Below, piece by piece: positions 46,282 to 56,654 of a stretch of DNA of 64,000 nucleotides (position 1 is the first letter of the stretch; every line of letters begins with the position of its first letter). The translations under genes were made by a program, and so were the position numbers. This DNA comes from Vigna angularis (Eukaryota > Streptophyta > Magnoliopsida > Fabales > Fabaceae). The stretch covers positions 35,994,630-36,058,629 of the forward strand of contig NC_068970.1 of assembly GCF_016808095.1 (NCBI RefSeq), written 5' to 3'. Under the pieces are notes generated by a model. That model was not told where the DNA came from. It did not search any database and saw only the letters and a list, made by a program, of their open reading frames with translations.

Positions 46282-47735
46282 CTACGACACCTGTTTCTCA
46301 CCTTTCTCCCTCTTTTTCTCCTCATTTCTTTTTATTTCTTCTTTTTCTTTTCTTTTATTCACATACTCACTTTTATTTTTCTCTTCCTCTTCCTCACACT
46401 CATTTTTTTCTTTTTCATTTTCCTTTTCCTTCAAAACTTCCTCCTCCACAACAAGATTGTCTCCGATCCCTCTTCCCACAATTTTACCACTCTTGGTAGT
46501 AATTGATTTACAATGCTCCTTGGGATTAGTTTGGGTGTTGGCTGAAAAATGACCTGCTTGTTGATCTGATAGTTGTTTAGCCAACTGTCCCACCTGTGTT
46601 TCAAGATTCCTGATTGAAGCTTTTGTATTTTTCTGATTGGTCATAGAAGCTTGCATGAATTTTTCTAAAGTATCCTCTAATTTGGTTGTTCTTTCATACA
46701 CAGAAGGATTTTGTTGTTGATGCTGATAAGGAGGTTGTCTATTTGAAGGACCATCATCTTGTTTCCATCCAAAATTCTGACTTTGATTGTTTCTCCACCC
46801 TTGTGAAAAGTTATTGTTGTTAGAGAAATTCCCTGATCTTCCTTGATTACTCACATATTGATCTTCTCCTTCTTGTGGGCTACTTTGATATGAACAATGA
46901 CCATTGGGATGGTCACCTCCACAGAAGTTACATCTCATGGGTTGTTGACTAGGAGAAGATTGTACTGCTTTTAACTGCTCAAGTAAGTTAGCCATCTGTT
47001 TGGTTAATGCTTCCATCTGCTGAGTCAGAATTTTATTCTGAGCTAAAATTGCATTTGTAGTGCTGAGATCAAGAATTCCTTTCCGCTGAACTGTTTGTCT
47101 GTTATGGTGGGCTTGATGGTCTGTAGATGCCAGTGCCTCAATGATTCTTGTTGCTTGTTCTGCATCTACAGACATCATTGTTCCTCCAGCCGCTGCATCT
47201 AATATCATTTTGGTGTTTGGCCTCAGACCATTGCAGAAAATAATCAGTTGAGCAATATCTTCAAAACCATGATTGGGGCATCTCCTCAACAAAGAATTAA
47301 ATCGTTCCCAAGCTTCACAGAATGGTTCATCTTGTCCTTGCCTAAAAGTAGAAATCTCAGCTTTTGCCTTAATGTAACGAGAAGGTGGAAAGAATTTGTT
47401 CAAGAATTTATCTTCTACATCACTCCACTTATTTAGACTCTGGTTGGGATGTGATTTAGGCCATTCCTTTGCTCTACCTGTCAAAGAAAAAAGAAACAAA
47501 TGCATATATACATGGTCAAGATCTCCTTCTTCAAATCCCATAGTTCCTACCAGTTCATAGAATGTAGAGAGATGAATGTATGGATCTTCATTATCCATTC
47601 CAGTGAATTGATGAGAACTGATTAGGCTAAGGAAAGCTGGCTTCATCTCCAAAGTTTTGGTGGTGGGCGGTATTACTATGCTAGAAAAATATCTTGGCCC
47701 TTGTTGCATAGCATAGTCTCCAAGTGTTCTTCTAG
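46282..47735 (-). pseudogene. gag: Athila-like gag, 5' truncated by CACTA
   Basis: The open frame runs from the CACTA border through RRTLGDYAMQQGPRYFSSIV, which is internal to the family's Gag, so the true N-terminus is missing. The gag domain follows (PAFLSLISSHQFTG, DPYIHLSTFYELVGTMGFEE, WPKSHPNQSLNKWSDVEDKF, TFRQGQDEPFCEAWERFNSL). A zinc knuckle CNFCGGDHPNGHC comes next, with three rather than four residues before the His. The tail is Gln/Asn-rich and then a long Glu/Lys tract. It ends at a TAG (46282-46284), with protease in the same frame beyond. The protein cannot be made normally because promoter, leader and start codon are missing. Confidence 0.9.
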
Positions 47736-47755
47736 CACTAGTGCAGAATGGGCTA

Positions 47756-48147
47756 TAGACGTCCGTTCTGTGGGCCTTTTGACGTCCGGGGGAGGTCGGA
47801 CGTCTATGCGGGTGACGTCTATGTAGACGTCCGTTGTGCCAGGACGGACGTTTATATAAACGTCCGTTGTGTCAGGACGGACGTTTATATAGACGTCCGC
47901 TATGTCAGGCCGGACGTTTATATAGACATCCGGTATGTCAGGACATATACGTCCGCTATGTCAGGCCGGACGTTTATATAGACGTCCACTATGAACCCTC
48001 GGACGTTCATATAGACGTCCGGCGCCTCGCCCCCCGGACGTCTACTTGGCTGAATTGTTGTGGTAGGGTCTGGGGAGTTGGACGTCCGTTAGTGCACTGC
48101 CAGACGTCTATAGACGTCCGACTGTGCACTAACGGACGTCTACTGGG
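47756..48147. repeat. Left subterminal repeats of the nested CACTA
   Basis: About a dozen inverted and direct copies of GGACGT/ACGTCC words. Units such as GGACGTTTATATAGACGTCC occur every 40-45 bp. In CACTA elements such arrays are the binding sites of the TNPA-type protein. Confidence 0.9.
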
Positions 48148-48354
48148 CGTTTTTTTTTAAAAAATTGATTTATTTTTTCAATAAAACCACACCTGAAAAG
48201 CAGAAAAATGTCCCAAAACAATTTTGCAATAATATAAATATGTGTTTCATTTAAACAAAGTTCTACATAATGTGGAGTTCAATCCACTACCAAAACTATC
48301 AACATAAAACTTAAACTAAAACTAAACAATGTTCAACAAGAAATAAAACTATTC

Positions 48355-51300
48355 CTAACTCCATCTTTGCAGAAGATAAGCGGTCCACTCCTGCCTTATC
48401 TGTTTAATTGTGTCCTCTGGAATAGGCGATGTACTCTTGAAGCGCTGCAAAATTCAAGAAAGATTCATTATGGTTTCATATATGTTGAAGATGAATTTGA
48501 TTTGTAATGTATTGAAAGTATACATCATTACCTCATTCCAGTCATCTGTAATGACAGCTCGAATGATGGTCTTAATCCAACACATCACATAGAAGCCACA
48601 TTCCCATGAATCTAGCTGCTGGTTACACTAAAATCACAAACTAAATAGTTAAGAATTTAAATCATTCAATAACATAGAAAATGAATTAGAAACTATAAAT
48701 GACTTACAACCTTTGGATACAAAATTTGAACAAGTTGACCACGAGATTTACCAATAACTCTGTACAGATTGAAAACACCAAGTATAATTAATATGACTAT
48801 ATTTATCATAAAAGTTGAAGGTGAACATCAAATTCAAAGTCATTTTTGGAGAAACACTTACCCTTGAAGCATGGTTCTCAAGTCATTTTTCATCCTCCTA
48901 TGCAACGAACAAAACCATATAATTTTACATTGTTTGGGAATGATGACCATCAGCTGCCAGTGCGACCTATCACGAAGGACAAATAGTTGTTCAACTAATT
49001 AAGGAAACTATAATAATAAACTGACCACATATAACAACAACTACCCCTCAATGTATGGCACAAGGTATACGTCTCTTTTTGACTCATCCATCCATGTTTG
49101 CAAATAATCTTGTCTGTTTTGACGTGTGTTACTAGACGGTTGAATGGTCTGAGGTTCAACAAATCCGTACATGGAAGACCGACCATGGTCTACAACGATT
49201 GTGTCCATGTACCTAAAACAACAAAGTTAAGTTGTTAGAAACTATAACAATGTAAATAAAAGTAATATGAAAGACCAAATTGACTATCTTACATGCACCA
49301 CAGCTGAATGATGGAAATATTCAACATCCGGTCTCCCCCAATCATCTCCAATGCATCAGATAATGTGATATAAACTGGCACATGTGGGGGAAGACCAAAT
49401 ACTTTCAAATCCCAGTATAGTTCTAATGATGCTTTCTTCAACCTGGGTAATTTTGTCATTAGCTTTGATAGAGGATCATCCTCCGCTTCAGCCATGTCAT
49501 CATCTTCATGTATGACTGTATCATGAATCGGCTGCTTCTGAGGACGTGTGAACTGAAGATAAGAATTTACGTCAAAGCGTTATCAACAATTATTTGTAGA
49601 ATAAACATAGAAATACTAAGTTAATTATACCTGTGGAGTAGCGATGTGGGACATGATCAATGCTCTAGGCCAGGCAATAAATGATCCTATGGCCTTCCCC
49701 ACAAAGTTAATTTCTGGAGTGGGTACAGGCACCTGAGCCTGGGGATCCCGAACCTCGCCAATGGTCACACGCACGTGCTGGGGTAATATGGCAACACCAT
49801 GAATGGTCTGCCCTCCCTCAAGCACTCGTCTGACAGCCACAATGCGTGGGGGATCCCCATCAACCAACAGCTCATATTGACCGCTATACTGAGTGGGGTC
49901 TACAGCAGAGCATGATCCTTTAGTGCTGACACGAGGTGGTGTGAGAGTGTCATCGGCCCCCATGTTGCCTTGCGTCATGGAGTGCAGCTTTTCTTCAAGC
50001 GCTCTTTGTATTTGTTTTAGTTCTTGTAGCTGCTCCATGAATCGTTGCTCCATTGATCTCATGCCTTGGTTGAGTCTTTCCTCCCACTGAAGATCCATCT
50101 GCCTCAGTGTCTCCTAACTCATTGATTGGGGGGTTTTCTGTGTAGGGCCAAAGTAGTCACGAAGACCAATCGCCCCAGGAACTCCACGTACACATCCTGG
50201 GTGCTCGGGCCTTCCAATGGCCGTTGTTAGAATGTCCTCCCTACCTTGGCCAACAAATGTGCCTTGAGTCTGCTGCTCAACCAACTCATCCTGCACATAA
50301 AAAAACCAAGTTAGAAGACATGCTGTGATAGATACACAATCAAAGAACTGCTTATAATTTGAACTTACAATTCTCTGTGAGATCAAGGCAGCGGAGGAAG
50401 ATGTCATGTTCCCATCAGATTTAGTCCGAGCAGCCTTCCACAGCTCGTACCTAGCAGGTGCAGGTGCTAGTTCCGGCGACTCAAGTCCCAAGGCATTCGC
50501 TCTAGACTTTCTCAGTTTCTTCTCCAGTTTTGCATATCCACCTCGTGATAACACGTGGGGTGCGTCCTTTAGCCTTTGTCTTTCTTGGGCGGCTAACCTT
50601 TTATCCTGTGAAACCATTTATATAAATAAGTGTAAATTGATAAAAACTCAATGAAAGACGATGTTAAGAAACATACCTTCCATTCCTCAGACTCTCTAGA
50701 TGCACGAAATTGCATCCAATCCTCCTCTGTGAATGTATATTGCTGACAGGGATTTTCATGTTGCCTGTCTCCAAAGACATATAGTCGTGTTAGCCTAGTC
50801 TTGAAATCCCTCCATCTTATCACTATATGCGATAACACTTGCTTTCTAATTTGCATTGTGTTTGGAATATCAAAATGTTGCTGTTTAAAACAAAAAACTT
50901 GTTATTCCAAAAGAAAACATAAAAGATAAGTGTATCACAAATTGCATGAAGTATAAACATACCCGAATATCTTGCCATAAGAGGTTCTTGTCGACCTCTG
51001 GGACGTCATCCCAACATGCATGAAGGATAGAGACTTGATTTTTTGCTAACTTACCCAGATAACTCCTAAACCTATCAGCATGTGGCCCTGATGGATGACC
51101 TGATCTGGAAGCATCTCCTTCAACAACTCCAACAACTCGGTGAAACTTTTATCGGTCCATCCATTCCTTGCTTTTAAACTAAACAACTTTAAAGTTGAAG
51201 ACAGACGTGTAAAGTTCGAGCATCCTGGGAACAACGGTTGCCCTGAATCATTAATAAGAGAATCATACAAATTAGCCCTTCCAAAATTATCTTCACCGAC

Positions 51301-51612
51301 ATCACGTATCATGTCCTCTAAATGGTCACTCATCCATTCTTCCACATAATTCGTTCCTCGTGACGTGGTAGGCTGCTCCAATACTTCTCCATGCCAAGTC
51401 CAAACGGTATAAGTCCTCATTATGCCGTATATGAATAGATGGTCACGCACATTGCCTAAGTCTTGCCGTATTTGATTAAGACAACGCACATAAGGACAAA
51501 AATATGTCTCGTTGACAGACTTAGCATTTTGTTCAACGTATTGCAAGAACTTCGAAACACCCTTCTCATATTCTTCACTGATTCGACGTTCGTTCATCCA
51601 GCTTCGATCCAT
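48355..51612 (-). pseudogene. CACTA gene: TNP2 N-terminus fused to TNPA-like/C48 region
   Basis: The upstream end (51612 to about 51095) encodes a transposase-associated domain, MDRSWMNERRISEEYEKGV..FCPYVRC, then TNP2 sequence (LFPGCSNFTRLSSTLKLFSL, WTDKSFTELLELLKEMLPD). The TNP2 catalytic core is absent. At about 51095 the sequence switches to Transposase_24-like coding. Splice-consistent exons are 50963-51090, 50677-50880 (HIVIRWRDFKTRL, SEEWK), 50369-50605 (KDAPHVLSRGGYAKLEKKLR, ARYELWKAARTKSDG) and 49631-50290, which has a coiled-coil stretch and an in-frame TAG at 50114-50116. The rest are 49293-49552, 49045-49212, 48862-48966, 48708-48759, 48532-48627 and 48355-48444. The last exons form a Ulp1/C48-like domain: SHWQLMVIIP, then Q and C in NQQLDSWECGFYVMCW. 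The usual Asp is replaced (IIWFCSL). It ends YLLQRWS at a TAG. With the core missing, it cannot make a full transposase. Confidence 0.82.
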
Positions 51613-52454
51613 ACTATGTTTGTAAAATCATCAGTTCAAGTGTTTTAACTCTCACAAGGTTAGGCCCTACCCATTCAAAAAAATTAATTTTCATAATTTG
51701 CTCAGTCACGTGCATTGAAGTCTACATCATAAAATTGATAAGATTTCGGCAACATTTCGCATTGGTCTCCGAAATACACGAAATGAGAGTAGTCAACGAT
51801 GACCACAATCAAATATGCATCCGGAGAACAACACAAGTATTGAACCGAAATTTTATCAATCTTATCCTTAAACTCCAATTGACATGGTATTACAAATTAT
51901 GAAAATTAATTTTCTCAAACTGTCTAATCGGACAATTCAAAATTTAACACAAATGATTAAAAGATTAATCGTTTGTCTTAAATTTCAAACGGGAACTAAG
52001 TGTCACAAAATGATTTGATACTTATAATAACACAACTAATACACATATATTCAAAGGCCAATAACATAGTCACATTTTACAGTAAAAAACATGCATTCAC
52101 AAAACCCAATTACATGCATACAAAAAATTTTCAACCAACAAGCTAACCTGAAAAGTAGATTCGAAATGAAAAGGAGGGAAATGGAGGAGTGAACGACCTA
52201 AAACGCAGTCCAAAAACAGTCAAAGAAGCCGCCCAAGAACACGCAAGAGACTGAAAAAAATGGACCGAAAACGATTTTTAATCGGTTCAAATCAAAGGTA
52301 TTTCATCACAGAGCAATGTAATCGGATTGAAAATCAATTTAAACGGTCCAAAAAAGAGAAAGACGATGAGCAGCGTTTGCGGAGGAAGACGATGAACAGT
52401 GTTTTCGCGTTTCCAAAAGTTAACTGGTCACGGGTTCGCGGGAGCACTATTAAT

Positions 52455-53872
52455 ACACTTAGACGTCCAGTACGCTGGGACACGGACGTCTATAATATTA
52501 TAGACGTCCGGTTTGTCACTAATATGACGTCTTTGAGGATTTAAAAATCATATTCGCGGGTGGGTTTAAACGTCCGTCCTAGGTCGCGCCGGACTTCTAT
52601 AATATTATAAACGTCCTTTTGAGGGGGACAGACGTCTATTACACTAAACAACTGAACGTTTCAACTCCCCATGCCAGCCCTTAAACGTCCGTCCTGGGAG
52701 GGCCCGGACGTCTATAATATTATAAACGTCCGGTCCCCCAGATTGGACGTTTAAGGGCCTGAAGACAATTAAATCTCCAACCACCCTGTCAGCACATTAA
52801 ACGTCCGATATGAGGGGCCGGACGTTTATAATATTATAGACGTCCGGGCCCTCCCAGGACGGACGTTTAAAGTCCCTACTTAGGGAATTGAAACGTTCAG
52901 TTGTTCAGCCTCGTAGACGTCCGTCCCCCTAACACGGACGTTTAAGGGCTGGCATGGGTACTTGAAAACGTTCACTTGTTCAGCCTATTAAACATCCGTC
53001 CTAGGGGGACGGACGTTCATAACATTATAAACGTCTGTCTCGACCAAGGATGGACGTTTTAAGGGCTGACATGGGTTCACTTGTTCAGCCTATTAAACGT
53101 CCGTCCCCTAAGACGGACGTTCATAACATTATAAACGTCCGTCTCGACCAAGGACGGACATTCAAAGGGCTGACATGGGTTCACTTGTTCAGCCTATTAA
53201 ACGTCCGTCCTCTAAGACGGACGTTCATAACATTATAAACGTCCATCTCGACCAAGGACGGACGTTCAAAGGGTTGACATGGGTTCACAGCCTATTAAAC
53301 GTCCGTCCCCCAAGACGGACGTTCATAACATTATAAATGTTCGTCTCGACCAAGGACGGACGTTCAAAGGGCTAACATGGGTTCACTTGTTCAGCCTATT
53401 AAACGTCCGTCCCCCTAGGACAGACGTTCATAACATTATAAACGTCCGTCTCGACCAAGGACGGACGTTCAAAGGGCTGACATGGGTTCACTTGTTCAGC
53501 CTATTAAACGTCCGTCCCCCAAAACAGACGTTCATAACATTATAAACGTCTGTCTCAACCAAGGACGGACGTGCAAAGGGCTGACATGGGTTCACTTGTT
53601 CAGCCTATTAAACGTCCGTCCCCCAAGACGGACGTTCATAACATTATAAACGTCCGTCTCGACCAAGGACGGACGTTCAAAGGGCTGACATGGGTTCACT
53701 TGTTCAGCCTATTAAACGTCCGTCCCCCTAAGCTGGACGTCTATAATATTATAAACGTCCGGCTCGACCAAGGACGGACGTCTCAAGTTCCACTTATTTA
53801 CGAATATGCCACCGGTCAATTATATACGTTGGGGCTTTTGTGGACGGAGGTCTATTGGGGGACGTTAAAAGC
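52455..53872. repeat. Right subterminal repeat array, 104-bp tandem units
   Basis: From about 52880 to 53800 a unit of 104-105 bp repeats about eight times; one copy is 98 bp through loss of 6 bp. Each unit runs TATTAAACGTCCGTCC, AAGACGGACGTTCATAACAT, TATAAACGTCCGTCTCGACC, AAGGACGGACGTTCAAAGGG, then CTGACATGGGTTCACTTGTT. ACGTCCG and its complement alternate, so each unit could fold back. Looser copies extend left to about 52455. Confidence 0.92.
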
Positions 53873-53888
53873 CAATTCTGCACTAGTG

Positions 53889-54776
53889 TTATATCGATTC
53901 CTCGCATATAAAATTCATAAGAGCAGTTCCTTGAATATTGATTCCTCACATATCCAACAAACTGTCCAGCATTATATTCAAGTGTTATAAGCAATTGATA
54001 AACTGAAATCTATCCCTAGCATCACAGAATATCAAGTATTCTTGCTCAGATCAGAGTTTTAGAAATACTTTCCAGTCAAGTCTAAAATCCACATTCATTA
54101 AACTATTGTTCAGGTAGAATCAAGCATTAAGAGCAGAACAAAAATACCAATGTTGAATAAAAATAGAAATGCTATATATAAATATCACCAGATTACATCC
54201 GAGTTCGAATCGATTACATTCAATCCCAAGAGAAGAGATCAACCACTCATGGTGGCAATTGACATTCTAAGAGATGAAGATGGGAATCCTAAAGCTAAAA
54301 TGGACGAAAACCTCTTTGGGTCGCTCTGTGTCTTCTTTTCTCCACAGCTTCCCCCCCCCCCCCTTTTTCTTTCTTTCTGCTTCGTAAGTATATAAACTGC
54401 CCGAATTCTCACTTAAGCTAAATTATTCTCGCTTAAGCGAGAAGAAACTTCTTGGAGAAGATAATCATTCTCGCTTAAGCTAAAATATTCGCGCTTAAGC
54501 GAGAATGACTTTTAAGGTAATGGCTTATGGACAAGTCTAGCTTAAGCGAAATCATTCTAGCTTGGGCGAAATGTTGCAGGATTTGCTCTTCTCTCTTAGT
54601 TTACCTGAAATGTATACAAACTAGGGATCAAATGATTTCCTTTTACTCAACAACTCATAAACATGTGATTACATTTCATCTTTCTTAGATTGCGGAAAAT
54701 TGATACAAATGTACTCAATTCAAAACATAAGTGCTAAAATTCCATATGAAAATTAACTACTTTTTTGCACTTATCA
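53889..54776 (-). repeat. 5' LTR of Athila-like element, left 330 bp missing
   Basis: Matches 37307-38207 almost exactly and ends TGCACTTATCA before the GCTTT TSD. The part equivalent to 36977-37306 is absent; in its place is the CACTA terminus. Confidence 0.94.
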
Positions 54777-55345
54777 GCTTTTTATAGCAAACCTACACTG
54801 TATGACTGCTTTTGTTGCAATGAGTGCACTTTTGAAATCTTTGTCTTGATTAAGGAAGCCATTCTTGCAGTAGCAGACAACTTCACTGTGCCCATTCTTA
54901 ACACAATAATTGCAAATGGTGGAGGAGGTGGAAGCGGTGCAGGCGGTGGCAGTACTAGTGTCTTGAGTCTAAGTCGTAGCAATCAAATTTCCAGAACACA
55001 ATTATCTTTCTTGTTGTGTCACCAGTGAAAAAACTTTGGTGATGTCTGAAATAAGGTCCAATAGAAGCACATGCGATGTAACATTAGTAAATTGATAATT
55101 TAATCCTCGTAAAAATTGCATAACTTGATCTTCTTGCCTTCTTTGTTTCACAACAATAAAAACTTCACAACCACAATCGGGTTTACAGGTACAAAGAGGT
55201 TTTAGGCGAAAATTGTATATCCCATCCCAAAGAATGCGTAGTTTGGTGAAATACTCTGAAATAGTAAGATCACCTTGATGAAGAGTAGTGATAACGGTTG
55301 ATTTCACCATTATTTGTGATTCAATTTTGATACTAAATGAGCCTT
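54777..55345 (-). pseudogene. gag: Copia gag, C-terminal half
   Basis: Coding-strand frame from about 55345: ESQIMVKSTVITTLHQGDLT, ISEYFTKLRILWDGIYNFR, a CTCKPDCGC segment, DQVMQFLRGLNYQFTNVTSH and VFSLVTQQER. A Pro-rich stretch (LPPPPPFA type, other frame) and the zinc knuckle CTHCNKSSHTV..C next to the Athila insertion follow. The knuckle is interrupted by a stop and by the 17.8-kb insertion; its other side is KHGYPLGHKF at 36971. This fixes the copia insertion site precisely. Confidence 0.88.
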
Positions 55346-56025
55346 TTTTTCTGACTTAGAAACTTGCTTGAACTCTTGTTTTTAGTTAAAATGTGAATAA
55401 AGAGAGTTGAGGTTAGAACTTATGATTTTTGTCACTAAATTCCTTTGATTTTGTAGGAAATTGGAATGATTTGGAATAGGAGTTAAAGTACCAAGGAATT
55501 GGAATCCAGAAAGGACATAAAAATCACTAGAAAAGAAGGCACCTGACCGCCCTTTTCTGGAGCCCTCAGCGCAGGATGCCTCGTAGCAACGCTTGGGCGC
55601 CCTTTTTGGGGCGTTGAGCGCCATCCTCCTTATGTCGCACATCGCCTGGTTGCCTCTTTCAGGGCCTTCACCGCCACTCCTCTCGTATCAGGGTCTGGCT
55701 GCCCTAAGTAGGGGCGTCGAGCGCCAACATGTTGGGCTTAGACTCTAATTTCTACTCTAGTTAAGGATTTATTCATCCTAGGGTTTGTATCTTTGGGCAG
55801 TAGAGACGCATAAACACACTTTTTCACTCTCTAGAGGTAGAATTGGATGCGGGAGCTCTCCTCTTTAGTTTCTACGGTTTTTCTATCACTTTCATTCCAT
55901 TGTACACCTAGTTTCTCCATGATTAAGGAGAACTAAACTCAATTGTTGTTGGGGAAGATGTAACCTCTAAACTCTCATGTATTGGAATTTTTTCTGAATT
56001 ATTATATGCTTCTTTCATTAATTCG
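55346..56025. other. Unresolved insert within copia gag
   Basis: Interrupts gag between the N-terminal part (ending AKNKIE) and MVKSTVITTLHQG. It contains a GC-rich stretch (55540-55735) with GCGCC/GGCGC words and a downstream part ending in AGTTTCTCCATGATTAAGGA and TCTAAACTCTCATGTATTGG. I associate these with Athila/Tat-type LTRs. I could not find matching TSDs, so it may be a truncated solo LTR. The borders are approximate. Confidence 0.45.
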
Positions 56026-56210
56026 ATCTTGTTTTTGGCACTGAGAACAGTTAATATGGAGCGACTCCAAGAATGATAATTTATATCATCGAGAACCGGT
56101 GAAACAAGGGTAGTGGTTGGATTCTTGCCAAGATGAAGGTACAGATAATTGGGGACGGAGCTGTCTTCTGCAATGACTGAAGTAAGAACAAGAAAAAAAA
56201 GGAAAAACAA
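56026..56210 (-). pseudogene. gag: Copia gag, N-terminal part
   Basis: Minus-strand frame with SSVPNYLYLHLGKNPTTTLV, SPVLDDINYHSWSRSILTVL and SAKNKIE. This is the standard N-terminal gag signature of plant copia elements (LHPGENP..LVSPxLxxxNYxSW). It is cut just after this motif by the 55346-56025 insert. The probable start lies close to the PBS. Confidence 0.85.
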
Positions 56211-56242
56211 GAAAGGGAGAAGAGGAAGCAGAGTTACGTAGC

Positions 56243-56266
56243 AGAGCTCTTCAAAAGAAGAGCTCT
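56243..56266. other. Perfect 10-bp hairpin overlapping the copia PBS
   Basis: AGAGCTCTTC (56243-56252), loop of four A, GAAGAGCTCT (56257-56266). Five bases of the primer-binding site lie in the stem, so RNA folding could hide part of the PBS. Confidence 0.85.
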
Positions 56267-56273
56267 AATACCA
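56262..56273 (-). other. Copia primer-binding site
   Basis: The minus strand reads TGGTATTAGAGC directly after the 5' LTR. It is one base from the usual TGGTATCAGAGC complementary to initiator tRNA-Met. Confidence 0.92.
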
Positions 56274-56649
56274 TAACAAGATAATGGACGAAATCTATGC
56301 GGCAAAGAATATTCAACAGATTGGCAATACAAATCATGGGAGGAAGAAGCGTGAAGAACATACCTTAAAGAGAAGAAGCAACAAAGGAACCCTTAAGGAG
56401 AAGAAGCAACAAAAGAACCCTTAAAAAGAAGAAACAACAAAAGAATCCAAAGCATAGTGAAATAGTAATAGAGAGAAAAATGAAAGAAAAGAATGATGCG
56501 TATCAAAGAAGTATCCAGAGAATTGTAATGTATTGAAAAGTGTAATAATGTGTCCAGAGTCAAACAAAAGAGGGAAATAAAAAGGGGAAAAGCGGGGAAG
56601 GAAAAATATGGGCTAGGCTGCAATGTGCAGGCTCCATATAATATTATCA
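56274..56649 (-). repeat. 5' LTR of the copia element (376 bp)
   Basis: Partner of 31798-32160. It is longer because of an extra AAGAAGCAACAAAAGAACCC-type repeat. The right edge AATATTATCA is followed by the TSD TTTAT. Confidence 0.93.
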
Positions 56650-56654
56650 TTTAT

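Larger units (their letters stand above)
47736..53888 (-). mobile_element. CACTA (En/Spm) transposon, 6.15 kb, inside the Athila element
   Basis: Inverted ends: left CACTAGTGCAGAATGGGCTA, right (inward) CACTAGTGCAGAATTGGCTT. Both ends have dense subterminal repeats of ACGTCCG words. A transposase-type gene lies between on the minus strand. The 3-bp flanks differ (TAG at 47733-47735, TTA at 53889-53891), and the left flank is Athila gag while the right flank is mid-LTR. This is therefore not a simple insertion: the Athila DNA between those two points is missing. Confidence 0.92.
36977..54776 (-). mobile_element. Athila-like Ty3 retrotransposon with a CACTA inside
   Basis: Bounded by a perfect TSD GCTTT (36972-36976 and 54777-54781) within the gag zinc knuckle of the copia element. 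Minus-strand order: truncated 5' LTR (53889-54776), CACTA insertion, gag, protease, RT, RNase H, integrase, a long spacer, an env-position ORF, PPT and the 3' LTR (36977-38207). Coding-strand LTR start TGATAAGTGC is typical of Athila-type elements. Gag-pol was one frame but is now cut by four in-frame stops and one frameshift. The left 330 bp of the 5' LTR, the PBS, the leader and the start of gag are missing at the CACTA site. The remaining LTR parts are almost identical, so insertion was probably recent. Confidence 0.94.
31798..56649 (-). mobile_element. Ty1/copia retrotransposon carrying nested insertions
   Basis: Two related LTRs lie 24.5 kb apart and are flanked by a perfect TSD TTTAT (31793-31797 and 56650-56654). 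Between them, on the minus strand, is one copia element in the order PBS, gag, protease, integrase, RT, RNase H, PPT. It is split by a solo LTR in the RT (33575-34986), a 17.8-kb Athila-like element in gag (36977-54776) and an unresolved insert of about 0.7 kb (55346-56025). Subtracting the inserts leaves about 5 kb, a normal copia length. Every coding part has stops or frameshifts. The LTR ends on the coding strand are TG...TA rather than TG...CA. Confidence 0.93.

Noticed and set aside
52880..53800. Regularly spaced 104-bp units as a CRISPR-like array
   Set aside because: Units are contiguous tandem repeats with no unique spacers, and they lie at the end of a CACTA transposon in plant DNA.
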